Shown here: piece by piece, positions 1 to 6,379 of the stretch
Position numbering within the stretch: the first letter of the stretch is position 1
Layout of the letters: every line of letters starts with the position of its first letter
Source of the DNA: Planctomycetota bacterium
GTDB taxonomy: Bacteria; Planctomycetota; UBA8742; SKZP01; JAIOTL01
Length of the DNA: 10,349 bases
Reading direction: 5' to 3'
Assembly: GCA_021106775.1 (NCBI GenBank)
Contig: JAIOTL010000005.1
Coordinates: 1 to 10,349 of the forward strand
Made by a program: the position numbers and the translations under genes
Notes under the pieces: model-generated
Told to the model about the DNA's origin: nothing
Databases searched by the model: none
The model's input: only the letters and a program-made list of their open reading frames with translations

Positions 1-804
1 GCAGCAAAAACAACGGGTTCGATGTCGGTGATATTTAAGGGCAACGGCGCGAGATTGCTGCGAGCCTTGATAAATTTTGCCCTCGAACTGCATCGTGAAA
101 CATACACCGAGATTATTCCGCCGCACTTCGTAAACTCCGCAACATTCACCGCAACAGGTCATTTGCCAAAATTCGCTGACGACGCATATTCCATCAAGGA
201 CATGGATTATTTCCTGATTCCTACGGCTGAAGTTCCGCTAACGGGCATGCATCGCGATGAAATGCTTGATGAAAACCAGCTTCCGCTGCGGTATATGGCA
301 TACACTGTTTGTTTCAGGCGTGAAGCAGGTGCTGCGGGCAAAGACACGCGCGGATTACAACGTTTGCACGAGTTTCATAAACTTGAATTGCTTCGAATGT
401 GTAAAGAAGAGGAGATGGACTTAGAATTTAATGGACTATTGGCAGATGCTGAGAAAACACTGAAAAAACTCGAACTTCCTTACCGCGTAGTTGACTTGTG
501 CACAGGAGATCTGACTTTTACATCAACTCGGGTGTTCGACCTTGAAATTTATACGCCTGGGCTGGATAAATGGCTTGAAGCATCGTCATGCGGGAAATTT
601 ACCGATTATCAGGCTAGACGCGGAAATATTCGGTATAAGGATTCGAAGACAAAAAAACCAAAATTCGTAAATTTCATCAACGGTTCAGGATTGGCGATAC
701 CGCGGGTTTATGCTGCGATACTTGAACACGGCTGGAATCCCGAAGGTTTCGTATCTTTGCCCAAAGCATTGCACAAATATTACGGTAGCGACAGAATCAC
801 ATAA
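1..804 (+). CDS. serS: Seryl-tRNA synthetase, C-terminal part (5' end outside window)
   Basis: This cytoplasmic class II enzyme charges tRNA-Ser with serine using ATP. The reading frame is open from base 1, so the gene starts upstream. The 267 residues seen are the catalytic core, while the N-terminal tRNA-binding coiled coil (about 160 residues in the family) is missing. Visible hallmarks in order are part of motif 1 (ALINFALELHRE), the serine-recognition TAE in LIPTAEVPLT (near base 230), motif 2 (CFRREAGAAGKDTRGLQR), the SSCGKFTDYQARR stretch, and motif 3 (NGSGLAIPRVYAAILE). The end KALHKYYG is typical of SerRS. The frame ends in TAA. No clear terminator hairpin lies in the 50-base gap to the convergent neighbour. 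Identification is firm; only the start is unknown. Confidence 0.97.
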   Translation, partial: AAKTTGSMSVIFKGNGARLLRALINFALELHRETYTEIIPPHFVNSATFTATGHLPKFADDAYSIKDMDYFLIPTAEVPLTGMHRDEMLDENQLPLRYMAYTVCFRREAGAAGKDTRGLQRLHEFHKLELLRMCKEEEMDLEFNGLLADAEKTLKKLELPYRVVDLCTGDLTFTSTRVFDLEIYTPGLDKWLEASSCGKFTDYQARRGNIRYKDSKTKKPKFVNFINGSGLAIPRVYAAILEHGWNPEGFVSLPKALHKYYGSDRIT

Positions 805-854
805 TTTTTGTGCCAAAATCAGATGTTTGCGAAAAAGCATTCAAAATTACTCAT

Positions 855-1430
855 TTATAAGTTTTTTTTGAGTGTGCTCTCGATACATTCTTTCAAATCT
901 TCGAAAGTATAAGGTTTTTCGAGTGTATGGTCGAAAACTTCAAGCTCCTTACCTCTGGAATCATCAGAATTAAACGGTATTAAACCGATTGTTATTCCTT
1001 CGAACTCGCCGTCTCTCTGAAGAATTGTCAGTAGTTCAAACATATTTTCGTCGAAATTTATGTCGATAAGCAGAACATCAGGCTTGAACTTGGTAATTCT
1101 GATCCCAAGCTCAAGGCTGTTTTTCACACTATCAATCATGTATTCCTGTTTGCCTTCGAAGTATTTTCGGAATAATACTCGTGCAACATCGTCGAGGTCA
1201 GCGAGTAAAACTTTCATTCTCGGTGAATTGAATAATCTATCTTCAGGAATGCTGTACTGCTTCATAAGGTTCTTAACCATTTCAACTGGAATTTGGTTAC
1301 GTCCTGATGGAAGCTTGATTACATTGATAATGCCTTTATTTATCCAATTTCTGATTGTTTCATCTGTTACTTCAAGTATTTTGGCAAGTTGCCCTGTAGT
1401 GAATGTTTTTTTTGAGTATTTTTTTGTCAT
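855..1430 (-). CDS. MerR/excisionase-type HTH protein with C-terminal receiver-like domain
   Basis: A 191-residue probable transcriptional regulator. Residues about 10-55 form a MerR/excisionase-like helix-turn-helix (TTGQLAKILEVTDETIRNWI, then GIINVIKLPSGRNQIP). A short linker leads to a CheY-like receiver fold at 72-190, with strand MKVLLADLDD, candidate phospho-acceptor D123 in PDVLLIDINFDE, and the conserved K172-P173 in LEKPYT. The order is the reverse of a usual response regulator. The pocket is imperfect: the acidic pair reads D78-L-D80, and the conserved Thr/Ser position appears to be Ile151. It may therefore be a phosphorylation-independent pseudo-receiver. The ATG at 1430 is preceded by AAGGA with a 5-base spacer, a good ribosome site. 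No histidine kinase gene is adjacent. The fold assignment is reasonably sure; the target and signal are unknown. Confidence 0.8.
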   Translation of the reverse strand: MTKKYSKKTFTTGQLAKILEVTDETIRNWINKGIINVIKLPSGRNQIPVEMVKNLMKQYSIPEDRLFNSPRMKVLLADLDDVARVLFRKYFEGKQEYMIDSVKNSLELGIRITKFKPDVLLIDINFDENMFELLTILQRDGEFEGITIGLIPFNSDDSRGKELEVFDHTLEKPYTFEDLKECIESTLKKNL

Positions 1431-1649
1431 TTTTATCCTTTTTTGGCTCGTGAGAAGAAAATATTCTTTTTTGTTATTTATGATTTACTATCTCATTAAG
1501 ATGCAAAATTCTTTGGTCGATTATCACCACTAAAGTAAAATTAAAAAGATTTTATACGCTATTTTCAAAGGATTTGCAAAAAGTTTTGTTTTTTCATTCA
1601 ATTTGCAAAATACATAAATATTTTACCACAATAATTATATAGTCTTAAA

Positions 1650-2615
1650 TTAACAACAGAATTTAACCAGATTATCCGCTAATAATTTTATTTTTTCCAC
1701 GATATCTTGTGGTGCGATAACACAAGCATCCTTTCCGAATGATAGCACGTATCGAACTACCCAGTCATCATCTAAGATTGTAGTTTCAAAAATCACTTTC
1801 CCGTCAGATTGTAAAGTACAGATTTTTTTTCCCCATTCTTCCAAAACATAAGGTGCGACAGATTGAGAAAATTTGACTTTTATAGTACGCATTTTGCTTC
1901 TCAGGCGCGGTGGTATGTAATTTATTGGTTTTTTTGTCAGTTTCAAAAGTTCTTCAACACCGAGTTTTTCAAACTTAGTATTTTGCATTTCAATTGATTT
2001 AATTCTATCAATCTTGAATGACCTGATGTTTTGTCGAAGTTCACAAAAACCCTTCAAATACAATGAGTCTTTAATTCTTAGGATGATGTAAGGTCTGATT
2101 GTTCTGATTATGAATTTGCGTGTACTAGGCTGAAAATATTCGATTTCGATTTTATTTCCATCCGTGATGGCAGTTTTTATCATGCTTATTCGTTGTTGGA
2201 TTGATTGATTTCGCTTGTTTTTTAGCACAACATAATTGAAATCTTTCATATTCTGTGATTTTGGTAAGGCTTTCTCGAGTTTTTTCCTAAGATTCAGAAT
2301 TATCTCATCACTTTCGGGATTCAATGTCTGGAATTCAGCGAGTGCCATTTGCAGAGCAATATTTTCGGAAGGTGAAAGTTTTACTGGTCGTTTGAAATGC
2401 TCTACAAAATCGATGCTAAGGGCATCACCTTCATCGAAAATGCATATATAATCGGTTGGGAAATATGGAGGAACGCCGCACATCAAGAGTTTGTCAATAT
2501 TTTCTCGCACCTCCTTCTCACTCTCACCCAGAAGTTCTGCGAGTTCTTCGTATTTTGTACCTGGATTCTCTTTCAGATACGAAATAATCGTCAATAATTT
2601 TTTTACTTCGTCCAT
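1650..2615 (-). CDS. WYL-domain transcriptional regulator (HTH + WYL, PafC/YafY-like)
   Basis: A 321-residue regulator of the HTH-WYL family. Residues about 3-48 are a winged helix-turn-helix (YEELAELLGESEKEVRENID), followed by CGVPPYFP, a segment seen in PafB/PafC-type proteins. Residues about 140-210 form the WYL domain, in which the signature becomes LYLKGFCELR followed by RSFKIDRIKSIEM. Residues 244-320 match the C-terminal WCX-like extension (IKVKFSQSVAPYVLEEW, then DDDWVVRYVLSFG). In the family the WYL module senses nucleic acid or another ligand, and some members control DNA-damage responses. Which of these applies here cannot be read from the sequence. The start is the ATG at 2615, preceded by a weak AGGT. 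It lies 259 bases downstream of fur and 219 bases upstream of the HTH-receiver gene, so it probably has its own promoter. Confidence 0.88.
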   Translation of the reverse strand: MDEVKKLLTIISYLKENPGTKYEELAELLGESEKEVRENIDKLLMCGVPPYFPTDYICIFDEGDALSIDFVEHFKRPVKLSPSENIALQMALAEFQTLNPESDEIILNLRKKLEKALPKSQNMKDFNYVVLKNKRNQSIQQRISMIKTAITDGNKIEIEYFQPSTRKFIIRTIRPYIILRIKDSLYLKGFCELRQNIRSFKIDRIKSIEMQNTKFEKLGVEELLKLTKKPINYIPPRLRSKMRTIKVKFSQSVAPYVLEEWGKKICTLQSDGKVIFETTILDDDWVVRYVLSFGKDACVIAPQDIVEKIKLLADNLVKFCC

Positions 2616-2874
2616 TTAACCTACTTTGTTGATTTTAAGAGTTATCAACCCATTTTTGCACTATATTATGAAACTAATCTCACTTTTCGCATATCTTAGT
2701 ACAATCTTTTTACTCTCACACTCACGAAATCCTCAACGTAACTTTGGTTATGCCTACGGTTTCGCTCAATCTTTGATGACAAATCTGGAATAAATCTGAT
2801 TAAAATCTTGAGACTTTTTTCATACCATGCACATTAGCAATTTTTAAACCATTATCGAGGCTTCAGGTTTTTTT

Positions 2875-3321
2875 TTACTTCATTGTTTTTTTGCCTGATT
2901 TCGGATTTTTCCGCCTGCAATAAATTTTTAGCGAATGATATTCAACATCAAAACCAAGTTCTTCAGCAATTTCATTCTGCATTCTTTCAATTTCAGGATT
3001 TTGAAATTCAATGATTCTGCCGCTGTCAAGACAGATTATGTGGTCATGATGTTCAACATTGTAAATATATTCGTAGGTTTTGAAGCCGGTTTCAAAATCC
3101 ATGCTTTCAATCAAGCAAGCATCCTCTAGCAAAGAAAGTGTTCGATAAACAGTTGCTCGAGAAATTTTGTTTTGTGAAGCATTCTTCAACACGTTAAACA
3201 GCTCTTCAGCGTTAAAATGCTTCTTTATTTTCAGGATTTTTTCAAGTATTTCGAGTCTGGGGTTTGTGAGTTTTAGTTTGTTCTTTTTCAGATAATCTGT
3301 GAATCTTTTTATTGCTTTCAT
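2875..3321 (-). CDS. fur: Fur-family metal-dependent repressor
   Basis: A 148-residue Fur/PerR/Zur superfamily regulator. The winged helix recognition segment ISRATVYRTLSLLEDACLI lies at residues 53-71. The metal ligands of the regulatory site are present: H36, E84, the HHDH run at 91-94, E105 and H129. The zinc-binding CxxC of canonical Fur (CLDCG) reads CLDSG here (C97, S100), and there is no second CxxC near the C-terminus, so the structural zinc site looks lost. I cannot tell whether it responds to iron, peroxide (PerR) or zinc (Zur), so the symbol is family-level. The ATG at 3321 has AGGT five bases upstream. It lies 51 bases downstream of tatC on the same strand and could be co-transcribed with it. 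Confidence 0.88.
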   Translation of the reverse strand: MKAIKRFTDYLKKNKLKLTNPRLEILEKILKIKKHFNAEELFNVLKNASQNKISRATVYRTLSLLEDACLIESMDFETGFKTYEYIYNVEHHDHIICLDSGRIIEFQNPEIERMQNEIAEELGFDVEYHSLKIYCRRKNPKSGKKTMK

Positions 3322-3372
3322 GATTTACCTGACATATTCCGTTTTCAGATTCAGAATTTATTCAAACACAAC

Positions 3373-4539
3373 CTAATCTGACGAACGCTTTTTATCCCAA
3401 AATTCCTCGATTAATCGCACAACAGCTCGTATTTGTTCCTTGGTTAACACCGATAATGCTGAATCTCGATAATAATCCTCATATAATTCAGATGACTTTT
3501 TATCAGAGGGTTTTGCGTCCTTAATCTCGCTATTTTCTGCTTTATCAATCGTCATTTTATCAAATTCATCGTCATTTGAAAATTGTTTATTCTCAAAATC
3601 ACTTGTTGAAGAACTTTTTGTCTTTTGCCGTGGAAAACCAGTCATAACATCGGATTCTGCTGATTCATTAATGGCATTACTAACTTTATCATTATTTTCA
3701 TTCTCAAAATTAGAATCAGGTTTCTCATGATTGTCAGATTTAGTCAATGTTTCAGCATAATGTTGTGTTGATATGGCAGTTTTTTTCTTTTGTGCAAATT
3801 TGGTGAGTAATATTCCGAATTCGTACATTAAAATCATCGGTAGCGCAAGCATTACCTGGGTTACAACGTCAGGGGGTGTCAAAATCATCGCAATAACAAA
3901 GGATAAAACAACAAAATGCTTCCTAAACCTTGAAAAACTTTGCGGTTCAAGGTCTGTTACTCTAACGATGAGCATAAGCAGAAGCGGAAGTTCGAAGATT
4001 ATTCCCAGAAAAAATGTCATGATGAAGAAATATTTCAGATACGAAAGTGCTGTGATTGAAGTCTCAACGCCTGACAACGCGAAAGTGTCATTGCCGAAAT
4101 TGGTGAGGAAATCAATCGAAACTGGCAATACAATGAAAAAACCGAACAATACACCAACAACAAAAAAAAACATCACGAATGGGAAAAATACGATGAAAAC
4201 ATGCTTTTCCCTTTCTGTTAATGCTGGTCGCATGAATTTCCAAAATTCATAAAAAGTATATGGCACACTGAGGAAAAATGCACCGAGAATCGAAATTATC
4301 AGGGTTATAACGAATTTATCGAGTACGTGAATGATTATCAGATTCCCGACATCAGGCACTCTACCGAGTATAATCGAATATGAGCGCACAGGCATGAAGA
4401 CGAATCGCATGAATTCCGCGCTGAAAAACAGGAATATCAGCATGAATCCTACGGAAAGGAAGAGAATGCTTCGCAGGATACATCCACGCAAGGTTCCAAG
4501 ATGATCTCCAATTGTATGAAGTTTGTCGGTTGATTGCAT
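3373..4539 (-). CDS. tatC: Sec-independent (Tat) translocase subunit TatC with long C-terminal tail
   Basis: A 388-residue inner-membrane protein, the twin-arginine signal receptor of the Tat export system. Six hydrophobic segments lie at about 20-42, 70-95, 115-140, 166-192, 205-221 and 226-246. The family stretch YEFWKFMRPALTEREKH (97-113) keeps the glutamate equivalent to E. coli E103, and FELP (182-185) holds the one equivalent to E170. The N-terminal HLxxLR motif is present as HLGTLRG. Residues 250-388 form a hydrophilic Ser/Asp/Lys-rich tail ending in a possible amphipathic helix (361-383); most TatC proteins stop near residue 250. I chose the ATG at 4539 over a TTG six bases upstream, with GGA seven bases before it. 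A possible -10 TATACT lies at 4560-4555 with no clear -35. No tatA or tatB is in the window. Confidence 0.93.
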   Translation of the reverse strand: MQSTDKLHTIGDHLGTLRGCILRSILFLSVGFMLIFLFFSAEFMRFVFMPVRSYSIILGRVPDVGNLIIIHVLDKFVITLIISILGAFFLSVPYTFYEFWKFMRPALTEREKHVFIVFFPFVMFFFVVGVLFGFFIVLPVSIDFLTNFGNDTFALSGVETSITALSYLKYFFIMTFFLGIIFELPLLLMLIVRVTDLEPQSFSRFRKHFVVLSFVIAMILTPPDVVTQVMLALPMILMYEFGILLTKFAQKKKTAISTQHYAETLTKSDNHEKPDSNFENENNDKVSNAINESAESDVMTGFPRQKTKSSSTSDFENKQFSNDDEFDKMTIDKAENSEIKDAKPSDKKSSELYEDYYRDSALSVLTKEQIRAVVRLIEEFWDKKRSSD

Positions 4540-4630
4540 AAACAAGTCCGAAAAAGTATAAATTTTGTGCTATTTTTAGTGCGATAGATTAATAATATAT
4601 TATCTGCAAAAATATGATAGATTTTGGAAT

Positions 4631-5614
4631 ATGTTAATAAAAATATCCACTTCAACAAGTTTATCGTTACTGACATTTGTTGTTTTCACAATATTGATAT
4701 TAGGTTGCTCATCAATTGATGATGATGCACAATCAATCGGCTTGAAAACAAGGGCAGAGCTCGATGCATACTTTATTATCCAGAAAAATCCAAATGTTGA
4801 CAATAAATTCGTTACACATTTTGCAAAAGTTAATCTAGTTCAAGGAAATACCGTGATTATCGGTGCGGTAACATCGGTGAATTATGATCTGCCGAACTCT
4901 CAGCGTGGTACAATTGAAGTTTTCCAGAATCTTTGGGGCACAAAACTGCAAAAGTCGATTAACGTATATTCAAGCGAAATAGGGTTTCTGGAAGCGTGTC
5001 CTGGGGAACAGCTTTTCGTTTTACGTACGTTTGCCAACAACAGCAACTCGAAAGTCATCACAAATTTTCAGCTTAACCCAGGAATACGTGAACATCAGAT
5101 AAAAACCACGCGTGAGATTCTCAAGCTTGAAAATATCGAAGGCTTTCAGGCGCGAAAGAAAAATTTAGTCGAAAAATGCTTCTCTGCCCTGAAGGGTGAT
5201 AATGTTTGGGTTGCCAATGCGTGGTCGTTTCAGCTTTTTCATTTCTGCAATGATTATCCTGATTATATGAAATTCGAGCATTTGGCAAAGCTGAAGAAAC
5301 TTGAACTCGAATATGTTAGAAATCGCCCGTATGCCAACGAAGTGCTGAAAATACTGAAAGCAACAATAATCCTGCTGTTGAAGAATAAATTCAAGCGAAT
5401 CTGGCTTGAGAGTATGTTAAATGCAAATGCTGTTGATGCGAGGAAATCTGCGGAGCTGCTCAACTTCTGGATTTCGAATTCTTACAGAAAAGCATTCGAT
5501 ATTGAAGACAGAATCGTCGTAAATTCGCTGATGGAATTGGTTATTAATCCGAAAATTCTCGAAATGCTGATGGATATCGAATCAAACATCAGAGAAATCC
5601 TCTCAGGCATGTAA
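4631..5614 (+). CDS. Unrecognised predicted lipoprotein
   Basis: A 327-residue protein I do not recognise as a whole. The N-terminus is a lipoprotein signal: K4, a hydrophobic core at 11-24, then lipobox ILGC with C26 as the lipidation site and SSID after it. It is probably anchored in a membrane and exposed to the periplasm or outside. Residues about 74-135 (IIGAVTSVNY, GTIEVFQNLWG, INVYSSEIGFLEACPGEQLFVL) have the spacing of TIMP/NTR-like beta-barrel domains in secreted bacterial proteins; this is a weak resemblance only. Residues 155-327 appear mostly helical. It is divergent from tatC across a gap of about 90 bases. The ATG at 4631 has GGA only two bases upstream. The stop codon sits in the loop of a terminator hairpin. 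Confidence 0.75.
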   Translation: MLIKISTSTSLSLLTFVVFTILILGCSSIDDDAQSIGLKTRAELDAYFIIQKNPNVDNKFVTHFAKVNLVQGNTVIIGAVTSVNYDLPNSQRGTIEVFQNLWGTKLQKSINVYSSEIGFLEACPGEQLFVLRTFANNSNSKVITNFQLNPGIREHQIKTTREILKLENIEGFQARKKNLVEKCFSALKGDNVWVANAWSFQLFHFCNDYPDYMKFEHLAKLKKLELEYVRNRPYANEVLKILKATIILLLKNKFKRIWLESMLNANAVDARKSAELLNFWISNSYRKAFDIEDRIVVNSLMELVINPKILEMLMDIESNIREILSGM

Positions 5615-5629
5615 ACATGCTTTTCTTTT
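5605..5629 (+). terminator. Intrinsic terminator overlapping the lipoprotein stop codon
   Basis: GCATG (5607-5611) pairs perfectly with CATGC (5616-5620) around the four-base loop TAAA, and A-T plus G-T pairs extend the stem by two. The run TTTTCTTTT follows at 5621-5629. The TAA stop of the lipoprotein gene is bases 5612-5614, inside the loop. The stem is short but the layout is classic for rho-independent termination. Confidence 0.6.
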
Positions 5630-5680
5630 CGTCCCCGAATGGATGCACACAGAATTTATCAGATTTGTAGAGAAATAATA

Positions 5681-5757
5681 CCTCCCCGAATCGAACTTCG
5701 CCTGCAGGCTCGTTCTCTTCGACTCCCCCACAAGGGGGAAGGTGGGTAAACCCACTT
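5681..5757. repeat. GC-rich intergenic block with three consecutive hairpins
   Basis: The block lies between the convergent lipoprotein and membrane-protein genes and is visibly richer in G+C (47 of the first 75 bases) than its surroundings. It holds three inverted repeats in a row. The first is GAAC (5693-5696) with GTTC (5712-5715) enclosing the palindrome GCCTGCAGGC (5700-5709). The second is TCCCCC (5724-5729) with GGGGGA (5734-5739), loop ACAA. The third is GTGGG (5742-5746) with CCCAC (5751-5755), loop TAAA. No T-run follows on either strand, so it is not an ordinary terminator. It resembles REP-type dispersed intergenic repeats, but one copy cannot show that. Confidence 0.5.
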
Positions 5758-6153
5758 TTATTTTGCGTCCCTGGCAAGTTTGATTTTACCTGTTATAAGA
5801 AGTGATATACAACACACTGCAACGATGAGAATCATGAAAAATGGGAAACTTGTTAATAAGTAAAATACTAACGAGCCAGCAAAATATATTGATATTAGAA
5901 GCTTCCATCTGTTGAAATCCTCTTCTGTAAACCTCCAGGCTTCTCTCAGAATTTGTTTTTGAAGCATTTTTGAGTTATCTGTGAGTGGTAAACCGTCTGG
6001 TCTCACAGGTGTTGCAAAAGTACGGTCAGGAAAATATCTCAGTTTAAAACTTCTATAAGTTACTATTATGTAACCACCCATAATAAACCAACATAACTGA
6101 GCATATAACATTATACTGTTGGTAGTTATGGCTTTATCAAATCCGTCAATCAT
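5758..6153 (-). CDS. Unrecognised small membrane protein (downstream part of an interrupted frame)
   Basis: 131 residues from the ATG at 6153, with hydrophobic segments at about 14-33, 83-101 and 103-121. Between them is a charged stretch containing PDGLPLTDNSKMLQKQ. I recognise no family or catalytic motif; the predicted location is the cytoplasmic membrane. This ATG has no convincing ribosome site. The same frame continues upstream through a single TAA (6163-6165) to an ATG at 6234 that does have a purine-rich ribosome site and a promoter. The intact gene would then be 5758-6234, 158 residues, with an additional N-terminal hydrophobic segment. Either the gene is broken by a nonsense change or base error, or only this shorter protein is made. 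It is transcribed independently of rpsI, which ends in its own terminator. Confidence 0.55.
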   Translation of the reverse strand: MIDGFDKAITTNSIMLYAQLCWFIMGGYIIVTYRSFKLRYFPDRTFATPVRPDGLPLTDNSKMLQKQILREAWRFTEEDFNRWKLLISIYFAGSLVFYLLTSFPFFMILIVAVCCISLLITGKIKLARDAK

Positions 6154-6162
6154 TACTAAAGT

Positions 6163-6234
6163 TTAACCTAATACACCCATAGCCATATATATAATACCGA
6201 TGATTAAGCGTTGTTTTGGTGTTTGTCGTTTCAT
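6163..6234 (-). pseudogene. In-frame upstream 23-codon segment of the membrane-protein gene, ending in TAA
   Basis: The ATG at 6234 opens MKRQTPKQRLIIGIIYMAMG, a basic N-terminus followed by a hydrophobic run, and stops at TAA (6163-6165) after 23 codons. The start is preceded by purine-rich GAAAGAATGAGAA and by a sigma70-like promoter at 6293-6265. Three codons after the stop, in the same frame, comes the ATG of the downstream membrane protein (exactly 27 codons from ATG to ATG). I read it as the true N-terminus of that gene, cut off by one stop codon. A separate short leader peptide is the alternative. Confidence 0.5.
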
Positions 6235-6264
6235 TTCTCATTCTTTCAAATATTTTCCATGTTC

Positions 6265-6293
6265 AGTTTATTGAATCATGTGCATCCTGTCAA
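6265..6293 (-). promoter_or_regulatory. Sigma70-like promoter of the membrane-protein gene
   Basis: On the minus strand the -35 is TTGACA (6293-6288), a full match to consensus. A 17-base spacer separates it from the -10 TAAACT (6270-6265, 4 of 6). Transcription would begin near 6258, about 24 bases before the ATG at 6234. If the organism uses a Bacteroidota-type sigma factor with other boxes, this match could be chance. Confidence 0.5.
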
Positions 6294-6318
6294 TTCTAAA
6301 CGAATCTACCCGATATAA

Positions 6319-6350
6319 TAAAAAAACCTGCATTTGTAACAATGCAGGTT
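6319..6350 (-). terminator. Intrinsic terminator of the rplM-rpsI operon
   Basis: AACCTGCATT (6325-6334) and AATGCAGGTT (6341-6350) form a perfect 10-pair stem around a six-base loop. On the minus strand the stem is followed by a T-run (6326 downwards) and then ATTATA. It lies 30 bases past the rpsI stop, in the right orientation for that operon. Confidence 0.9.
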
Positions 6351-6379
6351 CAAATTTTTGTATAGTAATATTTGGTGAT

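Noticed and set aside
1060..1533. A 157-codon plus-strand frame
   Set aside because: It is antisense to the HTH-receiver gene, which has domain evidence and a good ribosome site.
2846..2878. T-run after fur read as a plus-strand terminator
   Set aside because: The only stem is five pairs with a loop of about 15 bases, and no supported plus-strand gene precedes it.
4540..4545. TTG start at 4545 for tatC
   Set aside because: The ATG two codons later is better placed relative to GGA and gives a normal TatC N-terminus.
5589..5777. A 62-codon minus-strand frame
   Set aside because: It translates the hairpin block between two convergent genes, overlaps both gene ends and has Pro/Gly-rich content typical of translated repeats.
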